This document shows positions 42,165 to 51,235 of a stretch of 57,352 nucleotides of DNA, in pieces. Origin of the DNA: an uncultured Acidimicrobiales bacterium (GTDB taxonomy: Bacteria > Actinomycetota > Acidimicrobiia > Acidimicrobiales > UBA10347); the NCBI GenBank assembly GCA_937991435.1, contig CALKPY010000011.1, positions 1 through 57,352 of the forward strand. The letters are read 5' to 3'. The translations under genes and the position numbers were made by a program. Numbering within the stretch: the first letter of the stretch is position 1; every line of letters begins with the position of its first letter. The notes beneath the pieces are model-generated. The model ran no database searches and was not told the DNA's origin. It was given only the letters and a program-made list of their open reading frames with translations.

Positions 42165-44960
42165 TTACGCCGTTGTGACAGCCGCCGCCGTTGTTGTTTG
42201 CTCAACTGTCGCCATCGGTGGTGACACAAGGTTCAACATTGCAGGGAGCACGAGCAGCGAGGCGAGTAGAGCAAACAGCACCATCAAGGCACTGAGTAGG
42301 CCAAAGGTTGCGAACAGCGGCATTGGAGCTAGAGCGAGTACGCCGAAAGCGACTGCGGTAGATACGGCACTGGTGACAAGTGCGCTTCCCGTGCTTTCGG
42401 TTGCGGCTCGGGTGGCGATCAGGTGGTTGTTGACGAGTTCGCGTTCCCGTCGATAGCGATCGGTCATATGGATCGCATAGTCGGCTCCGATACCGATCGA
42501 GATCGCTCCAACGGTTGCGGTCACCAGGTTCAGGTCGATGTTGAGCAACGCCATAACGCCATACAGCCATGTCGCGACGAGCAGCATGGGAATGGTGCTG
42601 ACGATGGCCAGACGCAGCGACCTCAGGCCCAGGAGCAATACGGCGAAGACGGCGAGGACCGCAACGGGCAGCGAGGTCTTGAGTGCGTCGGTCGATGCAC
42701 CGATGACCTCAAGCCGTCCGAGCCCAGATCCCGTAGGGTCGACCGATGAGATCAGGTCGCTCTCGGTTAGACGATCCCCATCGGCCACGATCTGCTCGCC
42801 CGCACGTTTGATTCCGTCGAGGTTGCTTGGCTCAGGTACCTGCACGCCGAGTAACGCCAAGTCAGGACCTGCGCTGTCGTCAAAGCTGACAATGCCACCG
42901 ATTTCGGCAGGAGTGAACTGTTGGGTTCCGTCGACGGTGTCAACACCATGAGACATGGCATCGGCCCAGACGGCTCTTATCTGCGCCGCGGTATCGGGCA
43001 GCCCGTTGGCGTCGGTATCGGTGATGGAGACGCCGGTGCGAGCAGCGATTGTTTCGCCGTTGACAACGGCCTGCTGCAAGATCGCATGCGGTTGTGGTTC
43101 TCGAAGGTCGACGGTGCCGTCGAGGGTGGTCGCCAATGCATCATTGTCGGCGAGTGAGTCGATGAATGTGCCAATTTCTTCCCACGCTTTGGGCTCCTCG
43201 AGGCTGCCACTGATGAGAATCTGGTTTGCTTCGCCCCCGCGGTCGCCGAGGTGCGCCGGAAGTCGGTCCACGCTCTGCACGAAATCAGTGTCTCCGCTGA
43301 AGAAATCAGAGATCTCGAACGAACTGTTGAGTCCCAATGCGCCGACCAACGCAATGCCGGTGACCACTGCGGTGCCGGCCAGTACGAGCACCGGACGTTC
43401 CGCTGCGCGTGCGGCGAGCGCGGTAACCCGTGCTGCTCGGGGTTCTTGGCGAGGGGCCGTTGCCACGGCAAATTCATCGAGGTTGCGGTTGGCGTATCGC
43501 CATGGCGCCACCAGGTTGACGGCCACGACAGCGACGGCCATGGCAATGCCGATCACAGGAGAGATTGCGAGGGTGACGATGCTTGCCGCGCCAGCCATTA
43601 TTGCGGCACGAATAGAGCCGAATACCGGCGACTTTGAAAAGCGCCCCATGTTGTTGGCTTGCGAACCGAGGGTCTCGGTGATGTGGGCGTAGACCAGCGG
43701 TGCCACGATGCCGAGAACGATGAACGATGAAATCGTGGCGAGAGCGGCTGCGATACCAAAGTGGGCAATGGACTCGATGCTGCTCGTTGCGTTTGACAAG
43801 AAGGCCGCGGAGTCTGTCGCTGCAGCAAGGGCCAGCGCGATCAGTACGCCGCCGATACCAGCGCGACGCCCGATACGGGGCTTGGTCCGTTCGTGATCCA
43901 CGTTTGCCATCGAGTGAACTGCAAAGTCGACGCCGAGGGCGATCATAGAGATCGGCACCAGTAGGTCGATGACGAGACCACCTTTGAGCCCGATCACGTC
44001 GGACAGTCCGCCGAGCCAGGTCATCTGAATCGCGAGACCAGCGCCGGTGAGCGCTGCGGCCCAGTAGGAACGAAGGGCTATGCCGACGATGAGCACCGCA
44101 GCGACGACGGCAAGCACGATGAATGGGGCTGCGGTTTGACCTTGAGCTGCTGCTGTTTCATTGGCGGCAGCTGCGACTGCGAGCGTTGAGGTGTGTTGCT
44201 CGTTCGTGCGCAGTTGCGACTCGACATTGAGGTTGAACGCTTCTTTGGTTTTCACGACAGGGTCGGAGCTGGGGCCGATCTGGAAGGTGCCGCCTCCGAG
44301 TGGTTCGTTGTGGGCGTCTACGGGGAAGAAGACCGCAGGAGAGCGGTAGACGGTGATCGCTCGGCCGTTGATGGTTTCGCTCGTCTCGGTCCCCTGCACC
44401 GAGATCTGGCCGCGGAGTTTCGTGGTAGCGGGATTGTTGAACAGGTCGTGAAGTGCGATTTTCACCTCGTCATCAGTTGCAGTCGCCAGGGTGCTGCCGC
44501 TGGCTGAGAGATAACGCTCAACGGCGTCAGCGATGGTGGTGAAACCCTGAACTCGGGCTTGGGCGTCGGAGTCCCACCGATCGGCGAGCAGCGGCTGGGC
44601 TTCGACATCGTCGGGCGCGAGCTCGCCAGCAACGTCAGCGCGGCGAAGAGCTTCGCTGTTGTTTCGAAGCTCGCCGAGCGAAGCAGCGGTCAACATGTCG
44701 CCGCCGTCTGGGTGCTCGACAATAATGAACTGCCGGTGGGTGACCGGTGAAAGCCGGTCATCGATGAGTTCTCGCGTATCGAACACCGCGGCGGCTGGCT
44801 CTTGCGAAGCTTCAGTATCTGAGTCGAGGGCGATGTTGAAGATCGCCAGAACGATGGACACGATTGCGAACGCGACCAGCACCCGCTTGAGGTTGCTCGC
44901 GAGCCGGTCGCTCAGCGCTGTCCCAGCGGGTTCGTCGAGGTCGGTGCTCGGTGTGTTCAT
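42165..44960 (-). CDS. MMPL/RND-superfamily membrane transporter
   Basis: The 931-residue protein is a duplicated RND-type transporter. A first membrane helix (about 25-45) precedes a large extracytoplasmic loop, then a block of five helices with GVDFAVHSMANVDHER. The second half repeats this, ending in GIGADYAIHMTDRYRRE. Such MMPL proteins export lipids or hydrophobic compounds using the proton gradient. ATG 44960 follows AAAGGTGG. It is divergent from an HxlR regulator with a strong palindrome in between. Confidence 0.88.
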   Translation of the reverse strand: MNTPSTDLDEPAGTALSDRLASNLKRVLVAFAIVSIVLAIFNIALDSDTEASQEPAAAVFDTRELIDDRLSPVTHRQFIIVEHPDGGDMLTAASLGELRNNSEALRRADVAGELAPDDVEAQPLLADRWDSDAQARVQGFTTIADAVERYLSASGSTLATATDDEVKIALHDLFNNPATTKLRGQISVQGTETSETINGRAITVYRSPAVFFPVDAHNEPLGGGTFQIGPSSDPVVKTKEAFNLNVESQLRTNEQHTSTLAVAAAANETAAAQGQTAAPFIVLAVVAAVLIVGIALRSYWAAALTGAGLAIQMTWLGGLSDVIGLKGGLVIDLLVPISMIALGVDFAVHSMANVDHERTKPRIGRRAGIGGVLIALALAAATDSAAFLSNATSSIESIAHFGIAAALATISSFIVLGIVAPLVYAHITETLGSQANNMGRFSKSPVFGSIRAAIMAGAASIVTLAISPVIGIAMAVAVVAVNLVAPWRYANRNLDEFAVATAPRQEPRAARVTALAARAAERPVLVLAGTAVVTGIALVGALGLNSSFEISDFFSGDTDFVQSVDRLPAHLGDRGGEANQILISGSLEEPKAWEEIGTFIDSLADNDALATTLDGTVDLREPQPHAILQQAVVNGETIAARTGVSITDTDANGLPDTAAQIRAVWADAMSHGVDTVDGTQQFTPAEIGGIVSFDDSAGPDLALLGVQVPEPSNLDGIKRAGEQIVADGDRLTESDLISSVDPTGSGLGRLEVIGASTDALKTSLPVAVLAVFAVLLLGLRSLRLAIVSTIPMLLVATWLYGVMALLNIDLNLVTATVGAISIGIGADYAIHMTDRYRRERELVNNHLIATRAATESTGSALVTSAVSTAVAFGVLALAPMPLFATFGLLSALMVLFALLASLLVLPAMLNLVSPPMATVEQTTTAAAVTTA

Positions 44961-44977
44961 TGTCCACCTTTGGTTTT

Positions 44978-44998
44978 GCACTTGGATTTTCCAAGTGC
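44978..44998. promoter_or_regulatory. Perfect palindrome between the MMPL and HxlR genes; probable HxlR operator
   Basis: GCACTTGGA (44978-44986), TTT, TCCAAGTGC (44990-44998) is a perfect inverted repeat with 9-base arms. A further half-site CTTGGAAA lies at 45013-45020. It sits directly upstream of the transporter start and next to the regulator start, as expected for a winged-helix dimer that controls both genes. Confidence 0.72.
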
Positions 44999-45013
44999 GC
45001 TTGACCATAACGC

Positions 45014-45042
45014 TTGGAAATTAAAAGTCAACCATCTATGCT
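45014..45042 (+). promoter_or_regulatory. Candidate promoter of the HxlR gene, probably leaderless
   Basis: TTGGAA (45014-45019) and TATGCT (45037-45042) have a 17-bp spacer. Transcription would begin near 45050, at the ATG itself, which would explain why no ribosome-binding site precedes that ATG. The -35 region overlaps the CTTGGAAA half-site, which suggests repression. Confidence 0.4.
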
Positions 45043-45049
45043 CCTTTTT

Positions 45050-45757
45050 ATGGTCGGCAAGCAGCAGTACAACCAGCCCTGTCGTCTTGCCATGGCCCTC
45101 GATGTCGTCGGCAACCGCTGGGCGGTGCTCGTCGCCCGAGAAATGGTCCTCGGTCCGCGGCGGTTCACCGATATTCACGCGCAACTCGAAAGCGCCAGCA
45201 CAGACATGGTTGCCAGCCGCTTACGTGAGTTCGAAGAAGGCGGATTTGTCCGCAAGCGCGAGGACCGCAAGTGGGAGTTGACCCCGCAGGGCTATGACCT
45301 TTTGCCACTAGTGCGAGCGCTGCTTGAGTGGTCATTTCGCAATGGCGTCAGCCCCCAGGTGCTTCCGACCGGAAGCCCTGGGCCATCCGAACTGGACTTC
45401 CACCGTCGCTTGTTGACCATGTCAGCGGTTGCGCTGGCCACGACCTTTCGTTGCCTTGAGTCCAATGACATGCATGAGCTGCGCATTGGCGAGTTGACCG
45501 CGACGTTGCAGGGATACGAGCAGGGCGCAAGGGTCACCGAGGGACAAGCGCAGCACCCGGCGAGCACGCTGACCTTTACCCGCGAGAGTTTCATGCACTT
45601 TGTGGTGTTCGGAACCGAGGTCGTGAGTGCGTCTCTGGGCGGAGTTGAATTCGACGGCGACGACGCGGAGCTTGTGTTCGATTATCTCGTCGACGTGCTT
45701 GATGATCTTCGAGCCGGACGCACCGTTGTTACATCACGCGGTCCTGCATCGGTCTGA
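45050..45757 (+). CDS. HxlR-family winged-helix regulator
   Basis: The 235-residue protein has an HxlR domain: CRLAMALDVVGNRWAVLVAREMVLGPRRFTDIHAQL and SRLREFEEGGFVRKRED. A C-terminal extension of about 120 residues, beyond the usual 110-130 for this family, has an SCP2-like appearance (ELRIGELTATLQG) and may bind a ligand. It is divergent from the MMPL transporter and likely controls it via the 44978-44998 palindrome. ATG 45050 is chosen for a leaderless start; ATG 45038 and TTG 45014 are alternatives. Confidence 0.83.
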   Translation: MVGKQQYNQPCRLAMALDVVGNRWAVLVAREMVLGPRRFTDIHAQLESASTDMVASRLREFEEGGFVRKREDRKWELTPQGYDLLPLVRALLEWSFRNGVSPQVLPTGSPGPSELDFHRRLLTMSAVALATTFRCLESNDMHELRIGELTATLQGYEQGARVTEGQAQHPASTLTFTRESFMHFVVFGTEVVSASLGGVEFDGDDAELVFDYLVDVLDDLRAGRTVVTSRGPASV

Positions 45758-45760
45758 GAA

Positions 45761-46594
45761 CTAGTCAGTCGTGTCGATACGGCCGAGCTCGATCATGCGA
45801 CTGCGCACCTGCTGAAGTATCTCATCGTCAGCGCGTGTGCCGCGAGCCCACTCAGTGCCGTTGAACCAGGTTCGAGCGTCGCGACGCGACATGCCGTGAC
45901 GCTCGGCAATCATCGACACAGTTCCGTCTGGGTCGGCGGCGAGAAGCATGGCTTCGTCGACCACGATGCGAACGACTTCGTCAATGAGAGGCCTATCAGA
46001 GCCGAGTAGTGCTGGCCTCGCAACCGTGTGAAAGGGCGGCCACGGCGTCGGAAGCTCCCCGATTCGCTTGAAAACGCCTTGGGCAACGAGCGGGGAGGTG
46101 ACGAACCGTTCCCACATAAAGACGTCGGCGTCGCCCGCAGGCAGAGCCTCGACTGCCCCGTCGACGCCGCCGACCACAACCATGTCATCGGCCGTCAACC
46201 CAAACCCGTGTGCATCGGCCAAGACGTAAGCCATCAGCTCACTGCCTGACCCAAATCGCGAGATAGCGAACCGGGCGCCAGCCAGATCACCGACCCCGGA
46301 GAGCTTCGAGGCGGCAGCAACATGTATGCCCCAGCGAAGCGGGGACCGCACGAACTCGCTGTGGATCTCAATAGCGCTGCCTCGACCGATCGCCGTCACC
46401 GCACCTTCGGTCAACAAGGTGGCTAGATCCAGGGTGTGGTCTTCGAGCGCTTTGACGAGCGCTCCGGTGCCGCCAGCAAACGCGGTGAACGTGACCTCGA
46501 CGCCAAGATCCTGAAAGCGGTTCTTTTCAAAGGCCCGTATGAAGGGAAGGTTGAACGGCTCATCGACGCCACCAACACGAAGTACTCGGTTCAC
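45761..46594 (-). CDS. Periplasmic-binding-fold (SsuA/THI5-like) protein without signal peptide
   Basis: The 277-residue protein has the type 2 periplasmic-binding fold (LRVGGVDEPFNLPFIRAFEKNRF; ISRFGSGSELMAY; ADVFMWERF) but starts directly at the first beta-strand, with no signal peptide or lipobox. It is therefore probably cytosolic. Similar signal-less proteins occur in other phyla and have no established function. The GTG at 46594 follows AGGAAA. It lies 26 bp after valS on the same strand, with no transporter genes nearby. It may be an enzyme or a sensor using this fold. Confidence 0.75.
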   Translation of the reverse strand: MNRVLRVGGVDEPFNLPFIRAFEKNRFQDLGVEVTFTAFAGGTGALVKALEDHTLDLATLLTEGAVTAIGRGSAIEIHSEFVRSPLRWGIHVAAASKLSGVGDLAGARFAISRFGSGSELMAYVLADAHGFGLTADDMVVVGGVDGAVEALPAGDADVFMWERFVTSPLVAQGVFKRIGELPTPWPPFHTVARPALLGSDRPLIDEVVRIVVDEAMLLAADPDGTVSMIAERHGMSRRDARTWFNGTEWARGTRADDEILQQVRSRMIELGRIDTTD

Positions 46595-46599
46595 AACTG

Positions 46600-46629
46600 T
46601 TTCCTATGTGGTTGTATTTCCTATGTGGT
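46600..46629. repeat. 13-bp sequence repeated with 17-bp period at the valS / binding-fold gene junction
   Basis: TTTCCTATGTGGT occurs at 46600-46612 and again at 46617-46629. On the minus strand the first-transcribed copy contains the valS stop (TAG) and the second supplies the AGGAAA ribosome-binding site of the next gene. A small duplication has apparently copied the site, so either copy could serve. Confidence 0.85.
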
Positions 46630-49600
46630 CGTATCCAACTGGGCCAGGGCAGCTTCGGTCGCAGCGAGGTCGGCTTGGGCCGCCGCGAGCTGATCGCGTG
46701 TCTCCTGCACCAGGTTCGGCGGCGCGTTGTCGACATAACCAGCGTTAGACAACCGGCCGGTCAAGCCAGCAATCTGCCCTGCTAGCTCTTCAGCGCGCTT
46801 GGCCAGACGGGAGCGTTCAACACCGGCGTCGCCAGCTTCGGTCATATCGCTCAGGAACAGTTGATGGCCCTCGAACACGATCGGGCTGGCGCCAGCGGGT
46901 GCTTCGTCACTCTCGACGACTGTCGCAATGCCAGCCAGCGACTCAATCACACCGCCAGCTTCGGCGAACAATACGCCGATCGCCGCGGGCGCGGTCACCG
47001 TGATCTGCTTGCGTGGCTTGACCTGCTGTTCTGATCGCACCGCACGAATCGCGGCTGCGAGTGCATCGGCCCGGTCGAACGCGGCAACGATTGCTGGATC
47101 GCTCAGGCCTGGATCGACTTCGGGCCATGCTGCGACGGCCAGCAGCTCCGACGGCGCAAGCGCGACGCCGACGATGTCGCCACCGCGGACCTCGCTCACG
47201 AAAGGCCACAGCGTTTCGGTGACAAACGGGCACACGGGGTGCAGTAACCGCAGGGCAGCGTCGAGCACGGCACCCAGAACAACCTGTTGTGCAGGGTCAT
47301 CGTCGATCGTTGCCTTGACGGCTTCGAGATAGCGATCTGAAACGTCGCGCCAGATGAAGTCGTACAACGTGTCGGCGACCTGGTTGAACTGATAGTTGGC
47401 CATCGACTGGTCGATCGACTCAACGGTTTCTGCGAGGCGGGCAAGAATCCATCGGTCGGCGAACCGGGCCGTCGCGGGATCGACCACGAGACCTGTGGTG
47501 CCCGCGGTTGTGCCGTCGAGGCGCCCCAGTGCAAAGCGAGTGGCGTTCCAGACCTTGTTGGCGAAGTTGCGCCCTTGGTCAAACTTCGAAGAGGTGTTGC
47601 CCGCAAGGGGCGTGTCGGCCTCGAGCGCGGCGTTGACCTCGGCAGTCGGCACCGCCATTCCGTACGCCGTGATCATTGTCTTGGTGGGGTCGCTCGGGCA
47701 CGTTTGCAGTGGTGCGGTCACGGTGTGGCCGGCGCTCGTGACGATGAATTCGGGAGTGAACGGTTCGCCAGTGTGGGGGCACACCATGTCGACCGGCATG
47801 CGCACATCTTGGGTGTCGGTAGTCATCTGCACCAGCGTGAAACGCATGGCGTCAGCCCCGTGACTATGGATGATGTCGCGAGGATCAACGCCGTTACCGA
47901 GACTCTTTGACATCTTCTGGCCATGTCCGTCTTGGATCATGGCGTGAATGAATACGTGCTTGAACGGGACAGCACCGTCGAGGAAGTACCGGTTGAACAT
48001 GACCATGCGGCTGACCCACAGGGTGATGATCTCGCGAGCGGTCGAGAGCATTGAGGTCGGGTTGTAGGACTCGAGCAGGCCAACGGTCTCGGGGAAATCT
48101 TCGGGATAGGGCCAACCCATAGTTGATAGGGGCCACAGGGCCGAAGAGAACCATGTGTCGAGCACGTCGGGGTCGCGGGTGTAGCCCGCAGCTTCAGCGG
48201 CGGCGACAAGGTCGGCTTCTGAGCTTGCATCGACAGCGTCGCTGCGGCGGATTGCTGCGTCGGGTGGAATGCAGATGCTTTCTTCGACCTCGGTAGCGGT
48301 CACCCGGCGGGCGTGATGTGCAGCACCCTTGGCGGTCCAGGTACTGGTGACCTGAACCGGCTCGTCGATACCGACACCTTGGAGCGCGCTGACGACTTCG
48401 CCAGGCGCGTCGGCTTCGTCGACGAGGCGCATCCAGACAGGGATCTGGTGGCCCCACCAGAGCTGACGGCTGATGCACCAGTCGCGAAGGTTCTCGTGCC
48501 ACGACGAGAACGTGCGTGCGTAGCGCGGTGGGTAGAACCGGAGTTCACCGTCACCGGGGTCGCCGGTTCGTTCCGCGATGTCTGCAGGAAGCTCGCTGGC
48601 CTGATCTTCGGCCTGTGCTCGCAAGGCGGAACCGCGCAAGCGCTCGTCGGTCACCGCTACGTACCACTGGTCGCTGAGCCATGGCTCGATCGGCACGTGG
48701 CTGCGATACGAGTGCCCGACCGAATGCGAGTAGTCGCGTATCTCGTCGAGTAGGTCGTTGGCTTTGAACCAGTCAACGATCGCAATGCGCGCGTCTTCGC
48801 GGCTGAGCCCCACGAATTGACGAGCGGTGTCGCTGACGTCGTTCCAGCCGTAGTCGGCTGAGATCGAACCGTCGGGCCCCATGATGTTGATCACTGGTAG
48901 CTCGTGGCGAACGCCGATGTCCCAGTCGTTAGGATCATGGGCCGGGGTGACCTTGAGAAAACCGCTCGCGTACTGGGCCTTAGTGTCGCCTTCGGGGTCG
49001 GCCATGACGACGTAGTCGTCTTCGACAATCGGAATGATGCGACCAACGATGGGTAGCTCGACTGACTTGCCGCGCAAGCTCTCGGCGCGTGGGTCATCGG
49101 GGTTCAGCGCAATTGCGGTGTCGCCCAGCATTGTTTCTGGTCGTGTTGTCGCGACGGTGACGTGGCCGCTGCCGTCGGTCAGGGGGTACCGCAGGTACCA
49201 CATGTGCCCGTCGACCTCTTGCATCTCGACTTCGTCGTCGGCCAACGCAGTGCGGGTGGCGGGGTCCCAGTTGACGAGGCGCTTGCCCCGGTAGATCAGG
49301 CCGTCTTCGAACATGGTGAAGAACGCGTGACGCACCGCGGTGGCGCACATGTCATCCATGGTGAACCGGGTTCGATCCCAGTCACACGACGCGCCGAGCG
49401 CCTTGAGCTGGCTGAGAATGATCGCCTCGTATTCGTCTTTCCATTCCTGGGTTTTGTCGATGAATGCTTCGCGGCCCATGTCAAGGCGTTTGGTGCCTTG
49501 GCTGAGTAGCCGTTTCTCGACGACCGTCTGGGTAGCGATGCCCGCATGGTCGGTGCCGGGCATCCACAAGGTCGGCAGTCCTTGCATGCGATGGAAGCGC

Positions 49601-49800
49601 ACGAGCACGTCTTGCAACGTGTTGTTGAGCGCGTGTCCGAGGTGCAGCGGGGCCGTGACATTCGGCGGAGGAATGACCACCGAATAGGTCTCGACGCCAG
49701 CGCCGACAGGTTCAGCGTGGCCCGCCCGCGCTGCATCCCATTTTGCCGTCACGGCGGCTTCGGCGTCGACCGGCGTGTAGGCCTTGGCGAGTTCAGTCAT
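46621..49800 (-). CDS. valS: Valyl-tRNA synthetase (enlarged)
   Basis: The 1059-residue class Ia synthetase has HLGH at 53-56 (HIGH motif), KMSKS at 629-633, a CP1 editing domain (about 195-365), an anticodon-binding domain and a C-terminal coiled coil. Most bacterial ValRS have 870-950 residues. Here two insertions explain the size: residues about 457-540 between WWGHQIPVW and DPDVLDTWFSS, and about 667-740 between TTDTQDVRMP and FDQGRNFANKVW. The second contains Cys674 and Cys701. The start overlaps the histidine phosphatase stop by 4 bp. Confidence 0.95.
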   Translation of the reverse strand: MTELAKAYTPVDAEAAVTAKWDAARAGHAEPVGAGVETYSVVIPPPNVTAPLHLGHALNNTLQDVLVRFHRMQGLPTLWMPGTDHAGIATQTVVEKRLLSQGTKRLDMGREAFIDKTQEWKDEYEAIILSQLKALGASCDWDRTRFTMDDMCATAVRHAFFTMFEDGLIYRGKRLVNWDPATRTALADDEVEMQEVDGHMWYLRYPLTDGSGHVTVATTRPETMLGDTAIALNPDDPRAESLRGKSVELPIVGRIIPIVEDDYVVMADPEGDTKAQYASGFLKVTPAHDPNDWDIGVRHELPVINIMGPDGSISADYGWNDVSDTARQFVGLSREDARIAIVDWFKANDLLDEIRDYSHSVGHSYRSHVPIEPWLSDQWYVAVTDERLRGSALRAQAEDQASELPADIAERTGDPGDGELRFYPPRYARTFSSWHENLRDWCISRQLWWGHQIPVWMRLVDEADAPGEVVSALQGVGIDEPVQVTSTWTAKGAAHHARRVTATEVEESICIPPDAAIRRSDAVDASSEADLVAAAEAAGYTRDPDVLDTWFSSALWPLSTMGWPYPEDFPETVGLLESYNPTSMLSTAREIITLWVSRMVMFNRYFLDGAVPFKHVFIHAMIQDGHGQKMSKSLGNGVDPRDIIHSHGADAMRFTLVQMTTDTQDVRMPVDMVCPHTGEPFTPEFIVTSAGHTVTAPLQTCPSDPTKTMITAYGMAVPTAEVNAALEADTPLAGNTSSKFDQGRNFANKVWNATRFALGRLDGTTAGTTGLVVDPATARFADRWILARLAETVESIDQSMANYQFNQVADTLYDFIWRDVSDRYLEAVKATIDDDPAQQVVLGAVLDAALRLLHPVCPFVTETLWPFVSEVRGGDIVGVALAPSELLAVAAWPEVDPGLSDPAIVAAFDRADALAAAIRAVRSEQQVKPRKQITVTAPAAIGVLFAEAGGVIESLAGIATVVESDEAPAGASPIVFEGHQLFLSDMTEAGDAGVERSRLAKRAEELAGQIAGLTGRLSNAGYVDNAPPNLVQETRDQLAAAQADLAATEAALAQLDTTT

Positions 49801-50435
49801 GCCATGAGTCCGGCAGCTCGCAGGTGCTGGTGCTCGTTGAAGCTTTCGACGGTCCAGTGCTTGAGGTTCGATGCCACCTGCAGGCGGGTGATAGCTGTGT
49901 AGTCCGGGCTGAGGAAGGTGTCAGCCCCGTCGCGTGCAGCGAGCGCGTGTTCGACGATGGTCGATGTCACCATGCCGTGGCAGAACACCGCCACCTTCTT
50001 GCCAGCATTTTCAGCTGCGATTTTGGAAAATGCTCGCAGCACGCGGGTGGTGAAGGCAGCTTTGCCTTCAGGCTCATAGAAGTAGTCAGGATTCTCTTGC
50101 AGCAACGCCATGAAGGCATCCATATTTTCCTCAGTGCGTAGGTAGGGGCCGGCGTTCCAGCCCGCTTCCTTGAGATCGTCATCGAAGGACATATCGAGGC
50201 CGGACGCCGCGGTAAGTGGCTCACCGGTTTGACGGGCTCGCACCATAGGACTCGCCACGATGCGGTCGACCTGTTCGTGTTGATGTAGGTAGTCGCAAAC
50301 CGCGCCAGCCTGACGTAAACCGAGCTCGCTCAACGGTGGGTCACCGTGGCCGTCGGTTCCGGCCTCGTCTTCTGGTTGAGCGTGGCGAACGACAAGTAGA
50401 TGCACGAGGGCTGAGGTTACTTGTCTTGGTCGCAT
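49797..50435 (-). CDS. Histidine phosphatase family protein
   Basis: The 212-residue protein has the RHA motif (LLVVRHAQPEDE, a variant of RHG), SPMVRARQTGEPL and the second catalytic histidine in VAVFCHGMV. It belongs to the phosphoglycerate-mutase-like phosphatases and the substrate is unknown. ATG 50435 overlaps the upstream gene; GTG 50405 would start nearer the catalytic motif. Its stop overlaps the valS ATG. Confidence 0.87.
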   Translation of the reverse strand: MRPRQVTSALVHLLVVRHAQPEDEAGTDGHGDPPLSELGLRQAGAVCDYLHQHEQVDRIVASPMVRARQTGEPLTAASGLDMSFDDDLKEAGWNAGPYLRTEENMDAFMALLQENPDYFYEPEGKAAFTTRVLRAFSKIAAENAGKKVAVFCHGMVTSTIVEHALAARDGADTFLSPDYTAITRLQVASNLKHWTVESFNEHQHLRAAGLMA

Positions 50436-51151
50436 GGTGCGGGCTCGTTTGGAATCGTCTGCTCGGCGGAAGCCTGCGCATCGGCGCGCAGCCGCTCGGC
50501 GAGTTCAGGGCCCAGCACGCCACGAAGTTCGTGGTGGAGCGAGATTGCGACGGAGACTTCGCCAACGAACGCCGATGCGAGATCGTCTGTTGACTGAGCG
50601 GGCCGGTCGGCTTGTCGTTCTGTGCAGCAATACGCCATCTTCTGACCGTCGGGTCCCCAGTCGTCGCGGCTCCACGGCCTGAGTGTTTTCGAGCCATCGT
50701 CGTGATGGTCGACTTTGATCGGCGCCTGCCAGCAAATCGATGGTTTGAAATCCATTGGGTCATCGCCCGTGCTCAGAGCCTCGAGGTGAAGCGCGCAGCC
50801 GACACCGCCCGCGAAGCCAGGCCGATTCAAGAAAATGCACGCACCATCGACTACTCGCGTGGCATGTCGACGGTCGTCGACAAATACGCCCTCTTCCTCG
50901 GCGACTGCGGCGTGCTGGAAATGAACCGGATCCATCGTCGCGGCAACGGCGGCGATCATCATTGCTTCGTCATCGTCGAGCAGGTGCGCTCCTGCGGAAC
51001 AACATCCCTGCTGCAGATCAACGGTCGGCTCGTCATGTATGCCGGCGCAACCCGCGTCCCAGATGCAGGTCCAGTTTGAGTTGATGAAGTCTTTGTCTAC
51101 GCGCCAACGCGTGCCATCTACCGGATCGACCAGGTCTTCGTACTGAACCAC
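50417..51151 (-). CDS. Conserved actinobacterial Cys-rich protein, possible metal-cluster protein
   Basis: The 244-residue protein has conserved cysteines in CIWDAGCAGI and QGCCSAGAH near residues 29-51, GACIFLNRPGFAGGVGCALH and ICWQAP near 105-145, and YCC later. This layout recalls the actinobacterial relatives of YkgJ-type proteins with a Cys-rich Zn or Fe-S cluster. It is cytosolic, with no known role. GTG 51151 is the start. It overlaps the histidine phosphatase by 19 bp and is probably in an operon with it and valS. Confidence 0.72.
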   Translation of the reverse strand: MVQYEDLVDPVDGTRWRVDKDFINSNWTCIWDAGCAGIHDEPTVDLQQGCCSAGAHLLDDDEAMMIAAVAATMDPVHFQHAAVAEEEGVFVDDRRHATRVVDGACIFLNRPGFAGGVGCALHLEALSTGDDPMDFKPSICWQAPIKVDHHDDGSKTLRPWSRDDWGPDGQKMAYCCTERQADRPAQSTDDLASAFVGEVSVAISLHHELRGVLGPELAERLRADAQASAEQTIPNEPAPCDQDK

Positions 51152-51235
51152 AAGCCGAGTGTCGCAGAAGACTTACGAGATTGGTGTCGGTGGGCCCGGA
51201 GCGCCCGGTGCAGATATATGTAATCATTCACACTT

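Noticed and set aside
45761-46594. MqnA/MqnD futalosine-pathway enzyme
   Set aside because: The window encodes MenF, MenD, MenH, MenC and MenE, and the sequence is closer to SsuA-like binding proteins.
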